Positions 43,023-53,559 are shown, counted from the stretch's first letter. The stretch is 64,000 nucleotides of DNA from Sphingomonas changnyeongensis (GCF_009913435.1 NZ_CP047895.1:1248501-1312500), one strand, 5' to 3'. Notes: a model not told the origin generated them from the letters alone. Program-made: numbers and translations.

Positions 43023-44816
43023 TCAGCCCAGCGCTTCCACCCGTTCCGCCAGTTCGAGCCAGCGTTCCTCGGCCGCGTCCTTTTCGGCCCGTGCCGCTGC
43101 GATCGCATCGGTCAGCTGCTGGAACCGCGCCGGGTTGCTGGCATAAAGATCGGGATCGGCCAGCGCCGCCTCGTCGCGGGCGATCGCCTGGTCGAGCGCC
43201 TCGATCCGCCCGGGCAGCAGATCATAATCGCGCTGGTCCTTGTAGCTGAGCTTGGTCGCGCCGGGCTTGGCGGCGGGGCGCGGGGCAGCATCGGGCTTGG
43301 TCGCCGGGCGGGCGGCAGCGCGCGGTGCCGCCGGCTTGCGGCGCTTGGCTTCCCAGTCGGCATAGCCGCCGGCGATGATGTCGACCCGGCCCGATCCGTC
43401 GAGGCCGAGCGTCACCGTGACCGTGCGGTCGAGAAAGTCGCGGTCATGGCTGACGATCAGCACCGTGCCTTCATAATCGGCGATCACTTCCTGCAGCAGG
43501 TCGAGCGTTTCGAGATCAAGGTCGTTGGTCGGCTCGTCGAGCACCAGCAGGTTCGACCGGCGGGCAAACTCGCGCGCCAGCAACAGCCGTGACCGCTCGC
43601 CGCCCGACAGCGTGCCGACGCGGGCATCGGCAAGGCCGGGGTCGAACAGAAACTCTTTCAGATAGCCATGGATGTGCTTGCGCACCCCCAGCACCTCGAT
43701 CCAGTCGCTGCCATCGGCCAGCACGTCGCGCACCCTTTTGTCGGGGGCGAGCAGGCTGCGCTGCTGGTCGATGATCACCCCGTCGAGCGTGCGGGCGAGC
43801 GTCACCGTGCCGGTGTCGGGCGGCGTCTCGCCGGTCAGCAGCTTCAGGAGCGTCGTCTTGCCCGCGCCGTTCGCGCCGACGATGCCGATGCGGTCGCCGC
43901 GCTGGATGCGCAGGGTGAAATCGCGGATGATCCGCCGTTCGCCGAACGACTTGTTGACGTCCTCGGCGGCGATCACCGTCTTGGTGCGCACATCATCGGC
44001 TTCGACCGCAAGCTTGGCCGCGCCCGCCGGGCCGAGCATCGCCGCGCGCTGGGCGCGCATGCGGTTGAGCGCTTCCAGCCGGCCCTGGTTGCGCCGCCGC
44101 CGCGCGGTGACGCCGCGCTGCAGCCAGTGCAGTTCAAGCTTCAGCTTGGCGTCGAGCTTTTCGGCCGCGCGCGCCTCTTCGGCATAGACTTTTTCCTGCC
44201 ACGCCTCGAACCCGCCAAAGCCGATTTCGGCGCGCCGCATCTGCCCCCGGTCGAGCCACAGCGTCGACCGGGTCAGCCGGGTCAGGAAGGTGCGGTCATG
44301 GCTGATGACCACGAACGCGCCGGCAAAGCGGTTGAGCCAGGATTCGAGCCAGTCGATCGCCGCCAGATCGAGATGGTTGGTCGGTTCGTCGAGCAGCAGC
44401 ACATCGGGCGACTGGGCGAGCGCGCGGGCGATGGCGGCGCGCCGCCGCTCGCCGCCGCTGGCGGTCGCTGCCGCGCGCGACAGATCAAGCCCGATCTGGT
44501 CGGCGATCGCCGCCACCTCATGCGCGGGCGGTGCATCGGGCCCTGCCAGCGCGAAATCGCCGAGCGTGGCAAAGCCGTCGACCTTCGGATCCTGTTCGAG
44601 CAGCACGACATGTGTGCCGGGGACGAGCGTGCGCCGCCCCTCGTCACAGTCGATCCGCCCGGCGAGCAGCTTGAGCAAGGTCGTCTTGCCCGCGCCGTTG
44701 CGGCCGATGAGCGCAAGCCGGTCGCGCGCGCCGATATGGATGTCGAGATTGCGGAACAGCCAGCCTGATCCCTGGACCAGGCCCAGATCTTCAAAGGCGA
44801 GAACGGGTGCGGACAT
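43023..44816 (-). CDS. ABC-F family ATPase (Uup-like)
   Basis: 597 residues with two ABC domains: Walker A GRNGAGKTTLLKLLAG and GANGAGKTTLLKLLTG, signatures SGGERRR and LSGGERSR, Walker B VLLLDEPTNHLD and LLVLDEPTNDLD. The linker HWLQRGVTARRRRNQGR is as in Uup, and the C-terminal coiled coil (DQAIARDEAALADPDLY…AEERWLELAERVEAL) confirms it. No membrane segments, so it is a cytosolic ABC-F protein acting on the ribosome or DNA transposition. Confidence 0.95.
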   Translation of the reverse strand: MSAPVLAFEDLGLVQGSGWLFRNLDIHIGARDRLALIGRNGAGKTTLLKLLAGRIDCDEGRRTLVPGTHVVLLEQDPKVDGFATLGDFALAGPDAPPAHEVAAIADQIGLDLSRAAATASGGERRRAAIARALAQSPDVLLLDEPTNHLDLAAIDWLESWLNRFAGAFVVISHDRTFLTRLTRSTLWLDRGQMRRAEIGFGGFEAWQEKVYAEEARAAEKLDAKLKLELHWLQRGVTARRRRNQGRLEALNRMRAQRAAMLGPAGAAKLAVEADDVRTKTVIAAEDVNKSFGERRIIRDFTLRIQRGDRIGIVGANGAGKTTLLKLLTGETPPDTGTVTLARTLDGVIIDQQRSLLAPDKRVRDVLADGSDWIEVLGVRKHIHGYLKEFLFDPGLADARVGTLSGGERSRLLLAREFARRSNLLVLDEPTNDLDLETLDLLQEVIADYEGTVLIVSHDRDFLDRTVTVTLGLDGSGRVDIIAGGYADWEAKRRKPAAPRAAARPATKPDAAPRPAAKPGATKLSYKDQRDYDLLPGRIEALDQAIARDEAALADPDLYASNPARFQQLTDAIAAARAEKDAAEERWLELAERVEALG

Positions 44817-44951
44817 GGCCGGCCAGATAGGGGGCTTGGTGCGCGCGTGCCAGCAAAACCGACCGACCCGCCCGATCGGTGCCGGGATGAACGGCAGCGG
44901 GCCGCGCCATTCATGACCTATTCAAAGCATCGGGTTTACCCGCTAAGCATC

Positions 44952-45284
44952 ATGGCAAGCATGAGGCAGATCATTCTTATCCCGGCGGCGGGGCTGGGCG
45001 CACTGGCCGCCTTTGGCGGGGGCATGTCCGGCGGGGCGGCGGCGCAGGTCGACCGGCGCGGCGACCAGTATCACGCGTTCGAGGCGCGCCGCACCGGGCA
45101 GGTGATGTCGCTGCGCCAGATCGAAAGCCGGATCCTGCCGATGATGGGCGATGCCGATTATCTGGGGCCGGAGTTCGATCCGGGGGCTGCCGTTTACCGG
45201 CTGAAGTTCATGCGCCAGGGCCGGGTGAGCTGGGTCGATATCGACGCCCGCACCGGCGACGTTATCGGCCGGTCCGGCCGCTAG
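44952..45284 (+). CDS. small PepSY-like periplasmic protein
   Basis: 110 residues from ATG 44952 (107 if the ATG at 44961 is used: MRQIILIPAAGLGALAAFGGG, signal peptide). The rest is one PepSY-type unit: GQVMSLRQIESRILPMMGDADYLGPEFDPGAAVYRLKFMRQGRVSWVDIDARTGDVIG. It sits 13 bp before a two-component regulator, the usual location of PepSY proteins that feed envelope signals to the kinase. Confidence 0.88.
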   Translation: MASMRQIILIPAAGLGALAAFGGGMSGGAAAQVDRRGDQYHAFEARRTGQVMSLRQIESRILPMMGDADYLGPEFDPGAAVYRLKFMRQGRVSWVDIDARTGDVIGRSGR

Positions 45285-45297
45285 AGCGGAGACATAG

Positions 45298-45963
45298 ATG
45301 CGCGTTTTGATCGTCGAGGACGAGCCGAGCCTCGGGGCGCAGCTGCGCCGCACGCTGGAAGGGGCCGGCTATGCCGTCGACCTGGCGACCGATGGCGAGG
45401 ACGGCCATTTCCTCGGCACCACCGAAAGCTATGACGCGGTGATCCTTGACCTCGGCCTGCCCGAGATTGACGGGCTGACCGTGCTCGACCGCTGGCGCCG
45501 CGATGGCCGTGTCATGCCCGTCCTGGTGCTGACCGCGCGCGACAGCTGGTCGGACAAGGTTGCGGGGCTCGATGCCGGGGCCGATGATTATCTGGCCAAG
45601 CCCTTCCAGTCCGAAGAGCTGATCGCGCGGCTGCGCGCGCTGATCCGCCGCGCCTCGGGCAATGCCAGTTCCGAACTGATCGCCGGCGATGTCCGGCTCG
45701 ACACCCGCTCGGGCAAGGTCACGCTGGCCGGCGAGCCGGTCAAGCTGACCGCGCAGGAATATAAGCTGCTCAGCTATCTGATGCACCACAAGGGCAAGGT
45801 CGTCAGCCGCACCGAGCTGATCGAGCATATCTATGACCAGGATTTCGACCGCGATTCGAACACCATCGAGGTGTTCGTCACGCGCATCCGCAAAAAGCTG
45901 GGCCAGGATGTGATCACCACGATCCGCGGCCTTGGCTACAGCCTGGAAGAGCCGGGGAACTGA
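45298..45963 (+). CDS. OmpR/PhoP-type response regulator
   Basis: 221 residues. Receiver with Asp51 (VILDLGLP), Lys in YLAKPFQ; OmpR winged helix from about 128 (LTAQEYKLLSYLMHHKGKVVSRTELIEHIYDQDFDRDSNTIEVFVTRIRKKLG). Resembles PhoP/QseB-type regulators. First gene after the PepSY protein, followed by its kinase 28 bp later. Confidence 0.95.
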   Translation: MRVLIVEDEPSLGAQLRRTLEGAGYAVDLATDGEDGHFLGTTESYDAVILDLGLPEIDGLTVLDRWRRDGRVMPVLVLTARDSWSDKVAGLDAGADDYLAKPFQSEELIARLRALIRRASGNASSELIAGDVRLDTRSGKVTLAGEPVKLTAQEYKLLSYLMHHKGKVVSRTELIEHIYDQDFDRDSNTIEVFVTRIRKKLGQDVITTIRGLGYSLEEPGN

Positions 45964-45991
45964 GCGCCCCGGCCCCCATGGCGCTGAGGCG

Positions 45992-47506
45992 ATGACCATG
46001 GCCCGATCCGGGGTAGCCCCGGACGCCGGGGGCGCGAGCGGGGCGGGTGCTGTGCCCGCGCCCCCGGCTCCTTCGGCAGAGCCGTCCGCGCCCGCGCGCG
46101 TGACCACCGGCTCGCTCAGCCGGCGGATGATCGTGATCGCGTCGATCTGGATCGGCGTGCTGCTGATCGGCGGCGGGCTCGCGCTCGACCGGGTGCTGAC
46201 CAACTTCCTCACCCGCAGCTTCGACGATCAGCTGAGCTATGTGCTGACCGCGATGATCGCGTCCGCCGAAATCGGGCCGGGCGGCGAGGTGATCCTCAAC
46301 CGCCCGCTCGGCGACCAGCGGTTTCTGGAGCCGGGGTCGGGGCTTTATTACCAGATCAGCGGGCGCGGCTTTGAGCATTTCCGCTCGCGCTCGCTATGGG
46401 ACCGGTCGCTGTCGGTGCGCGCCGATCATCCGCCCGGCGCGCTGCATGCCTATGACAGCCGGGAGTTTCCCGATGAGCCGCTGCGCGTGCTGGAACGCGA
46501 TGTCGAGGTGCCCGGATCGCCGGTTCTCTGGCGCTTCCAGGTCGCGCAGGACCGCAAGGGGCTGAACGACCAGATCCGCGCGCTGCGCCGCGTGCTGGTG
46601 CGCAGCTTTGCCGCCCTCGGCCTGGGGCTGATCGTGCTTGCCGCGCTCCAGACATTTTACGGGCTGCTGCCGCTGCGCAAGGTGCGCCGGGCGATCGCGC
46701 GCATGCGCTCGGGCGAGGCGAGCCGGGTCGAGGATGCCCTGCCCGAGGAGCTGACCCCGATGGTCGAGGAGCTGAACGCCCTCATCGCCCATAATGAGCG
46801 TCAGGCGGAGGAGGCGCGCCGCCATGCCGGCAATCTTGCCCATGCGCTCAAGACGCCGCTCACCGTGCTGATGAACGCCGCCACCGCCGAGGCGCCCGAT
46901 CTGGCTGAATCGGTGGTTCGCGAGGCGCGGACGATGCGCCGTCAGGTCGATCATCATCTGGCCCGCGCCCGCGCCGTCGGGCGACGCGGCCAGGCCCATG
47001 CCCGGGCCGAGATCTGGCCGAGCATCGAGGCGGTCGAGCGCGCGGTCGCGCGGCTTTACCCCGATGTCCGCATCGACCGCGACGGGCCGCGCGACCTCGC
47101 GGTGCGGATCGAGCGGCAGGATCTGGACGAGCTGATCGGCAATCTCGTCGAAAACGCCGCCAAATATGGCGGCGGCAGCGTGTTCGTGACCGTGCGCCGC
47201 GACGGTGATTTTGCCGAGATCCTGATCGAGGATGACGGCGCGGGCATTGCCGAGGCCGACCGCGCCCGGCTGTTCGACCGGGGGGCGCGGCTCGACACGT
47301 CCAAGCCCGGCACCGGCCTTGGCCTCGCCATCGTGCGCGATGTCGCCGAAATCTATGGCGGGCAGGTGGGGCTGGAGGAAAGCGAGGATCTGGGCGGGCT
47401 GCTCGTCCGCCTGCGCCTGCCGGTGGCGGACGCGCCGGGCCTGGCGCGCGCCGGTGCAAGGCGCGGTCTGCGAATGGTCCATGGCGTTCGACCGACGACA
47501 GGCTGA
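45992..47506 (+). CDS. sensor histidine kinase, PhoQ-like
   Basis: 504 residues from ATG 45992 (a later ATG at 45998 is possible). A Pro/Ala-rich N-terminus, helix IVIASIWIGVLLIGGGLAL, a periplasmic domain of about 140 residues, a second helix (AALGLGLIVLAALQTFYGLL), HAMP, the H box NLAHALKTPLTVL, and HATPase (LIGNLVENAAKYG, EDDGAGI, GTGLGLAIVRD). Senses an envelope signal and phosphorylates the regulator encoded just upstream. The stop is about 135 bp before the M13 peptidase gene. Confidence 0.93.
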   Translation: MTMARSGVAPDAGGASGAGAVPAPPAPSAEPSAPARVTTGSLSRRMIVIASIWIGVLLIGGGLALDRVLTNFLTRSFDDQLSYVLTAMIASAEIGPGGEVILNRPLGDQRFLEPGSGLYYQISGRGFEHFRSRSLWDRSLSVRADHPPGALHAYDSREFPDEPLRVLERDVEVPGSPVLWRFQVAQDRKGLNDQIRALRRVLVRSFAALGLGLIVLAALQTFYGLLPLRKVRRAIARMRSGEASRVEDALPEELTPMVEELNALIAHNERQAEEARRHAGNLAHALKTPLTVLMNAATAEAPDLAESVVREARTMRRQVDHHLARARAVGRRGQAHARAEIWPSIEAVERAVARLYPDVRIDRDGPRDLAVRIERQDLDELIGNLVENAAKYGGGSVFVTVRRDGDFAEILIEDDGAGIAEADRARLFDRGARLDTSKPGTGLGLAIVRDVAEIYGGQVGLEESEDLGGLLVRLRLPVADAPGLARAGARRGLRMVHGVRPTTG

Positions 47507-47642
47507 TCCGTTGCGTGAGGGGCGGGGCGCGATATTGTCGCCATCGTCTGTCCGCGCGCGCCCGGCCGACCGCCGGGACCGCGGACGATCCTGACCGTGA
47601 CCCGCATCAGGACATGCAGATGAACAAGGGGAGAGAGAGATG

Positions 47643-49706
47643 ATGACCCGCATGGCCGCGCGTGCCGCGCTGCTTGCCTGCACGGCGGCGCTGATGCCGC
47701 TTTCGCCCGCACTGGTGACGCCCGCAATGGCCGCCGCCAAGGCTGCTGCCGACCGGCCCGAACTCGGCCGGTTCGGCTTCGACGCCGACGGCATGGACCG
47801 CGCGATGCGCCCGGGCGATGATTTCTACCGCTTTGCCAATGGCGGCTGGGACGACCGCACCCAGATCCCCGCCGACCGGTCGAGCTGGGGCGGGTTCGCC
47901 GTGCTGCGCGACCTGTCGGACCAGCGGACGCGCGAGATTGTTGAAGGGGCGGCGAAGGCCGAGCCTGGCACCACCGCCTACAAGGTTGGTCTGCTCTATC
48001 AGGGCTTCATGGACGAAGCGGCGATCGAGGCGGCGGGCATCGCCCCGCTCCAGCCCGAACTGGCGCGCATCGCCGCGCTCGCCAGCAAGACCGATCTGAT
48101 CCGCTATCTCGGCGACGGCATGCGCGCGGGCAAGCGGTCGCCGATCGGGCTGGGCGTCGCGCAGGACCTGAAGGACAATAGCCGCTACGCCGCCTATGCC
48201 GGCCAGGGCGGGCTGGGCCTGCCCGACCGCGATTATTATCTGGACGACAAGAACCCGAAGTTCGTCGAAACGCGCCGCGCCTATCAGGCGCATATCGCGC
48301 GCATGCTGACGCTGGCGGGCATTGCCGGGGCGGAACAGAAGGCGGCGGCCATCGTCGCGCTTGAAACCCGCATCGCCGCGACCCACTGGACGCGCGCCGA
48401 ATCGCGCCAGGTGGAAAAGCGCTACAACCCGATGCCGGTGGCGGAGCTTGGCACCCGCATGCCCGGCATCGACTGGTCGCTGTTCCTGTCCTCGGCCGGG
48501 CTCGACATGCCGCAGCTGATCGTCTCGCAGCCGAGCGCGATTGCCGGCACCGCGCGGCTGATCGCCGACGAACCGCTCGCCGTGTGGCAGGATTATCTGA
48601 CCTTCCACGCGATCTCGCGCGCCGCGCCGATGCTGCCCAAGGCGTTCGTGGCCGAGGATTTCGCGTTCAAGGGGACGGTGCTCGCCGGCACGCCCCAGCT
48701 CAAGGACCGGTGGAAGCGCGGCGTCGATCTGGCCAATGCCCTGATGGGCGAAGCGGTGGGCGAGCTTTACGTCGCCCGCTATTTCCCGCCCGAGGCCAAG
48801 GCCAAGGCGGAAACGCTGGTCAAGAACCTGATCGCCGCGTTCGACGTGCGGCTGCAGCGGCTGGAATGGATGGCCCCGGCCACCAAGGCGCAGGCGCGCG
48901 AGAAGCTCGCCGCCTTCACCTACAAGATCGGCTATCCGGACAAGTGGCGCGATTATTCGACGCTCGAGGTGCGGGCCGGCGATCTGCTGGGCAATGCCGA
49001 ACGCGCGGCGCGGTTTGAATATCAGCGCCGGCTGGACAAGGTCGGCAAGCCGGTCGACCGCACCGAATGGGGCATGACCCCGCAGACGGTGAACGCCTAT
49101 GCCAGCCCGGTGATGAACGAGATCGTGTTCCCCGCCGCGATCCTGCAGGCACCGTTCTTCGACCCCAAGGCCGATGATGCGGTGAACTATGGCGGCATCG
49201 GCGCGGTGATCGGCCATGAAATCAGCCATCATTTCGACGATCAGGGCCGCAAGTTCGACAAGACCGGCAATCTGGCCGAATGGTGGACCGCCGAGGACGC
49301 GACCCGGTTCAAGGGCTATACCGACCGGGTGGTCGCGCAATATGGCGCCTATGAGCCGCTGCCTGGCCGCAAGGTCAATGGCGCGCTGACGCTGGGCGAG
49401 AACATCGCCGATCTGGCCGGGCTGACCGTTGCCTATGACGCCTATCAGCTGTCGCTCGGCGGGCGGAAGGCACCGGTGATCGACGGGTTCACCGGCGACC
49501 AGCGCTTTTTCCTCGGCTGGGCGCAGGTGTGGCGCAGCAAGTATCGCGAGGCGCAGCTGCTGCAGCAGCTGACCACCGATCCGCACACGCCCAGCCATTT
49601 CCGCCCCTATGTCGTGCGCAACCTCGATGCCTGGTACAAGGCGTTCGACGTGAAGCCGGGCGACAAGGGCTATCTGGCGCCCGAGGCGCGGATCAAGGTC
49701 TGGTGA
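47643..49706 (+). CDS. M13-family metallopeptidase (neprilysin-like), secreted
   Basis: 687 residues from ATG 47643 (GGGGAGAGAG upstream). Signal MTRMAARAALLACTAALMPLSP…AMAAA. Zinc site HEISHHFDDQG (HExxH) and third ligand E in GENIADLAGL. N-terminal M13 motifs RPGDDFYRFANGGWDDRTQIPADRSSWGGF and C-terminal WAQVWRSKYR…DPHTPSHFRPYVVRNLDAWYKAFDV are complete. A periplasmic oligopeptidase. Confidence 0.96.
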   Translation: MTRMAARAALLACTAALMPLSPALVTPAMAAAKAAADRPELGRFGFDADGMDRAMRPGDDFYRFANGGWDDRTQIPADRSSWGGFAVLRDLSDQRTREIVEGAAKAEPGTTAYKVGLLYQGFMDEAAIEAAGIAPLQPELARIAALASKTDLIRYLGDGMRAGKRSPIGLGVAQDLKDNSRYAAYAGQGGLGLPDRDYYLDDKNPKFVETRRAYQAHIARMLTLAGIAGAEQKAAAIVALETRIAATHWTRAESRQVEKRYNPMPVAELGTRMPGIDWSLFLSSAGLDMPQLIVSQPSAIAGTARLIADEPLAVWQDYLTFHAISRAAPMLPKAFVAEDFAFKGTVLAGTPQLKDRWKRGVDLANALMGEAVGELYVARYFPPEAKAKAETLVKNLIAAFDVRLQRLEWMAPATKAQAREKLAAFTYKIGYPDKWRDYSTLEVRAGDLLGNAERAARFEYQRRLDKVGKPVDRTEWGMTPQTVNAYASPVMNEIVFPAAILQAPFFDPKADDAVNYGGIGAVIGHEISHHFDDQGRKFDKTGNLAEWWTAEDATRFKGYTDRVVAQYGAYEPLPGRKVNGALTLGENIADLAGLTVAYDAYQLSLGGRKAPVIDGFTGDQRFFLGWAQVWRSKYREAQLLQQLTTDPHTPSHFRPYVVRNLDAWYKAFDVKPGDKGYLAPEARIKVW

Positions 49707-49752
49707 CGCCTGCCGGCCCGCCGGTGGCGGCGGGCCGGTCAGCATGGTGCAG

Positions 49753-49789
49753 AAAGGGCGCGGAGGCCGGATGGCCGCCGCGCCCTTTT
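49753..49789. terminator. rho-independent terminator (bidirectional)
   Basis: AAAGGGCGCGG (49753-49763) pairs with CCGCGCCCTTT (49778-49788), followed by T. It sits between the convergent M13 and GST genes. A second, stronger stem just upstream (CCGGCCCGCCG/CGGCGGGCCGG, 49713-49738) lacks a T tract. Confidence 0.8.
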
Positions 49790-49841
49790 CGTGTCTGCAC
49801 GATCCGGTCCGCACCCGGTCCGGGCGTGCGGGCCGCCCCGG

Positions 49842-50465
49842 TTAGCCGGCCGGCGTCATCGCCGCGTCGTCGATCGCGCGCGCCCGCTGCGCTGCCGGGC
49901 GCGCGAGCAGCCGTTCGGCATAAGCGGCAAAGGACGCCCGCTGCGGCAGCGTGCCGAACTCCAGCCCCCAGCCGATCTGCGCGCCCAGCACGATATCGGC
50001 GGCGCTGAACCGGTCCCCGGCCGCATAGTCATTGGCGGCCAGATGCGCGTCGAGCATGTCGATCATCGCATCATAGCTGCCATAGCCGACCATCGCCTGC
50101 TGTTCGGCGGCAATGGTCACGCCCAGCACCCGGTCGATCACCGCCGCCTCGACCGGGCCGGCGGCGATGAACAGCCAGCGATAATAGGCCCCGCGCGCGG
50201 CGCTGCCCGGCGGTGGGGCGAGCCCCGCTTCGGGAAAGGCATCGGCCAGATAGGCGCAGATCGCCGCGCATTCGGTGATCACCGCCGGGCCGTGGCGCAG
50301 CGCCGGCACCTTGCCCAGCGGGTTGACCGCCAGATATTCGGGCGCCTTCATCGTCGTCCCGTAATCGAGCCAGATCGTGCGATAGGGCAGGCCCACTTCC
50401 TCGAGCATCCAGCGCGCGGTGCGGCCGCGCGACATCGGATGGGTGTACAGGATCAGCTCGTCCAT
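49842..50465 (-). CDS. glutathione S-transferase
   Basis: 207 residues from ATG 50465 (MDELILYTHPMSRGRTARWML); in-frame ATGs at 50483 and 50522 would add a poor N-terminus. Thioredoxin-like N-domain with the TSAV-like NPLGKVPALRHGPAVITECAAICAYLAD, and an alpha-helical C-domain (RFSAADIVLGAQIGWGLEFG, the N-capping box). Substrate unknown. Confidence 0.92.
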   Translation of the reverse strand: MDELILYTHPMSRGRTARWMLEEVGLPYRTIWLDYGTTMKAPEYLAVNPLGKVPALRHGPAVITECAAICAYLADAFPEAGLAPPPGSAARGAYYRWLFIAAGPVEAAVIDRVLGVTIAAEQQAMVGYGSYDAMIDMLDAHLAANDYAAGDRFSAADIVLGAQIGWGLEFGTLPQRASFAAYAERLLARPAAQRARAIDDAAMTPAG

Positions 50466-50593
50466 CTCATGCGCCTCCGCCATCCGCCGCGCTGTCGCGA
50501 CTCGTGTGAACGGCCAGAACATAACACGAACAAAGTGGCGGAGTCTGTCCCCAAATCGGAGGCATGTCCGCCGCCCCCGCTCACGCCATCCGA

Positions 50594-51472
50594 TCAGCCC
50601 AGATGGGTGCGGAAAAAACCGATGGTCCGCTTCCAGGCCAGCGTGGCGGCGGCAGCGTCATAGCGTTCGGCCGAGCTGTCATTGTTGAACGCATGGTTCG
50701 CGCCCGGATATTCGTGCAGCTCGAGCGGCCGGGCCGCGCGCATCAGCGCGCCGGCAAAGGGGCGCACCGTCGCCGCCACCCGCGTGTCGAGCGCCGGCAG
50801 ATGGATCATCACCGGCACCGCCACCCGTTCGGCCTCGGCCGGATCGGGGGCCGGGCCATAGTAGCTGACCGCCGCCTTCAGCCCCGGCGCGCCCGCGACC
50901 GCCAGCCGCAGCACCAGCGCGCCGCCCCAGCAGAAGCCGGTGACCCCGGCCTTGCGCCCGGGCACCAGCGCGGCGGCATGGCCGATGGCCGACTGGGCAT
51001 CGGCGAGCGTGCGGGCAAGGTCGAGTTGCCCGATCATCGTCCGCGCCTGATCGGCATCGGCCGGCGTGCCGCCGCCGGGGGCGAGGAAATCGGGCGCGAC
51101 GGCGACAAAGCCGTCCAGCGCAACGCGCCGGGCGACGTCGCGGATATGGTCGTTGAGGCCGCGATTTTCGTGGATGACGACGATGGCCGCGCGCGGCCGG
51201 CCCTTGGCGGGCCGCGCAACATAGGCGCGCATCGTCCGCCCCGGCGCGCTGGCCCATTCATCGGTGCGGGTGACGAGGCGCGGATCATCGGCCGGCACGA
51301 TGGCGGCGGCGGCCGCCGCCGGCGCGATGGCGGCGATCAGCGCCTCTGCCGCCGCCGCCGATCCGGCGAGCAGCGTCATGTCGCGCAGAAAGCCGCGCCG
51401 GTCGCGCGCCCCGCCCGGGCCATGGGTGAAGGCGTCATAAAGCGCGATTGCACGCTGGCGAAGCTCGTCCAT
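50594..51472 (-). CDS. dienelactone hydrolase family protein, Tat-exported
   Basis: 292 residues. Tat-type signal (RDRRGFLRDMTLLAGSAAAAEALIAAIAP). The hydrolase has the nucleophile GFCWGGALV with Cys (as in dienelactone hydrolases) and the His in PGANHAFNND; VVIHENRGLNDHIRDVARRVALDGF is typical of the family. Acts on lactone or ester substrates outside the cytoplasm. Lies 31 bp after the S9 peptidase gene start region on the same strand side. Confidence 0.92.
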   Translation of the reverse strand: MDELRQRAIALYDAFTHGPGGARDRRGFLRDMTLLAGSAAAAEALIAAIAPAAAAAAIVPADDPRLVTRTDEWASAPGRTMRAYVARPAKGRPRAAIVVIHENRGLNDHIRDVARRVALDGFVAVAPDFLAPGGGTPADADQARTMIGQLDLARTLADAQSAIGHAAALVPGRKAGVTGFCWGGALVLRLAVAGAPGLKAAVSYYGPAPDPAEAERVAVPVMIHLPALDTRVAATVRPFAGALMRAARPLELHEYPGANHAFNNDSSAERYDAAAATLAWKRTIGFFRTHLG

Positions 51473-51502
51473 CTGTCCTCCCCGGCCCGGGCGCGGGCCT
51501 GA

Positions 51503-53559
51503 TTATCTTGTCCGGTAACGGTCGAACCAGCTGATGATCGCCGATGCCTTGGCCGCCGACTGGGACGGGCGCGCGGCGATCCCGCCATGGCTGGCCCCCG
51601 GCACCTTGACCAGCATGGTCGGCACGCCCTGCAGGTGCAGCGCCGAATAATATTGCTCGGACTCGCTGACCGGGGTGCGGAAATCCTCCGATCCGACCAC
51701 GACCAGGGTGGGCGTCTTCACATTGCCGACAAGCGACAGGGGCGAACGCGCCCAATAGCCCTCAGGGTCCTCCCACGGCTTTTTGCCGAACCAGTAACGG
51801 GTGAAATAGGCCGGATTGTCGGCGGTCAGCGCAAAGCTTGCCCAGTCGATCACCGGCTTCTGCGTGGCCGCTGCCCTGAACCGGTTTGTCTTGCCGATGA
51901 TCCAGCTGGTCAGCACGCCGCCGCCCGATCCGCCGGTGACGAACAGATTGTCGGGATCGATCAGCCCGGTCGCGATGGCGGCGTCGACCGCGCTCATCAG
52001 ATCGTCATAGTCGCGGGCCGGATAGGTCTTGTCGATCTCGTTGGCGAATGCCTCGCCATAGGAGGTCGAGCCGCGCGGATTGACCGACAGCACCGCATAG
52101 CCGGCGCTCGCATAAAGCTGGTTGTCGGTCGCAAAGGACGGGCCATAGGCGGTGTGCGGCCCGCCATGGATTTCGAGGATCAGCGGGTGCCGGCCACCGG
52201 CTGCCGGCACCGGCGGCAGGGTCAGCCAGCTGTCGATCACCTTGCCGTCGAACGCGGTCGCGCTGATCTTGCGCACCTCGCCCAGCGTCTTGGCACCCAG
52301 CCATTCCGCGTTGAGCCGGGTGAGCTGCCGGCGGGTGCCGCCGCGCACCAGCGCGATGTCGGACGGGCGCTGCGCGGTCCCGGCGGTGATCGCGATGCTG
52401 CCGTCGCGCGCGACGCTGAACGCGCCCCCGGCATAGGGGCGGTCGAGCCCGGCATCGGTCAGTCCCTCGGCAACCGTGCGGACCGATCCGTCCAGCCCGA
52501 TGCGGATCACCTTGGTGGTGCCGCGATCGTCCTGCAACGCATAGAGCGACCGCGAATCCGCCGCCCAGACGGGGGACGACACGTCGCGGTCGAGCTGCGC
52601 GGTCAGCGAACGCGGCGTGCCGCCGCCACGCGGCATCACCCACAGCTCGCCCGCCTCATAAGCGCGGCCATGGTCATCAAAGCCGGTATAGGCGATCCAC
52701 TTGCCGTCGGGCGACACGGCGGGATCCTGATCGGGGCCGCGCCGGTCGGTCAGGCGGCGGATCGCACCGCTCGCGACGTCCAGCTCGTGCAGTTCGGTGT
52801 CAAAGCCTTCAAGCTGCCATTTGTCGGTCAGATTGGCGCTGAAGATCAGCGCCCGCCCGTCCGCCGTCCAGTCGATCGACCCGCCTACCGGCTGCTTCGC
52901 AAAGGTCAGCTGGCGCGGTGCGCCGCCTTCGGCAGACACGAGGAAAATCTGCTCCAGCCCCGGTTTCAGATAGCCGTCCGAATCGGTGCGGTAGACCAGC
53001 CGGTCATGGATCTCGAGCGGCTTGGCCCAGTCCGCGCCCTCGGGTTTCTTGAGCGGCTTGGCGAGCGACGGGGCGTCGGCGGGCACCAGCATCGTATAGG
53101 CGATGCGGCTGCCATCGGGCGACCAGGCGATGCCCGACGGGGCCGTGGGCAGGCCGGTGACCCGCGCGGTCTGGCCGGTCGCCATCCAGCGCACATAAAG
53201 CTGCGCGCCGCCGCCTTCAGCCGTCGAGACATAGGCGAGGCGCGTGCCATCGGGCGACCAGCGCGGGCGCAGATGCGATCCTGCGCCTGCAACCAGCGGG
53301 GTGTGCGCGCCGGTGCGGGTGTCGACCGTCCAGATGCTCGGCCGCGCCCGATCGGTCATGATGTCGTTTGACCGGCGGACATAGGCGATGATCGTGCCGT
53401 CCGGGCTGATCTGCGGATCGGTCGCGACTTCCAGGTTGAACAGGTCCTGGCCGGTGAGGGTGGCCGGCGATGCAGGGCAGGTGCTGCCGGCGTCTGCGCA
53501 CCGGCTACCCCTGCAAGCATGGCGGCGAGCGCAAGGCCGAAAATCGGACGGAACAGCAC
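51503..53559 (-). CDS. S9-family (acylaminoacyl/DPP-like) peptidase (apparent N-terminal frameshift)
   Basis: Beta-propeller with repeated PDG units (DGTIIAYVRRSNDI…, RWSPDGTRLAYVSTAEGG…), then the alpha/beta hydrolase domain: nucleophile in VTGGSGGGVLTSWI, Asp in VGSEDFRTPV, His in GASHGGIAARP. The export signal (VLFRPIFGLALAAMLAGVAGAQ) lies in another frame. Adding one C to CCC at 53475-53477 joins it (…TPAAPAPASPATLTGQDLFNLEVAT) for 685 residues. I chose the GTG at 53559; an ATG in the continuous frame (53566) has no signal. Confidence 0.92.

Noticed and set aside
47607..49814. 735-codon minus-strand ORF opposite the M13 peptidase
   Set aside because: Antisense shadow of a complete gene with clear zinc motifs.
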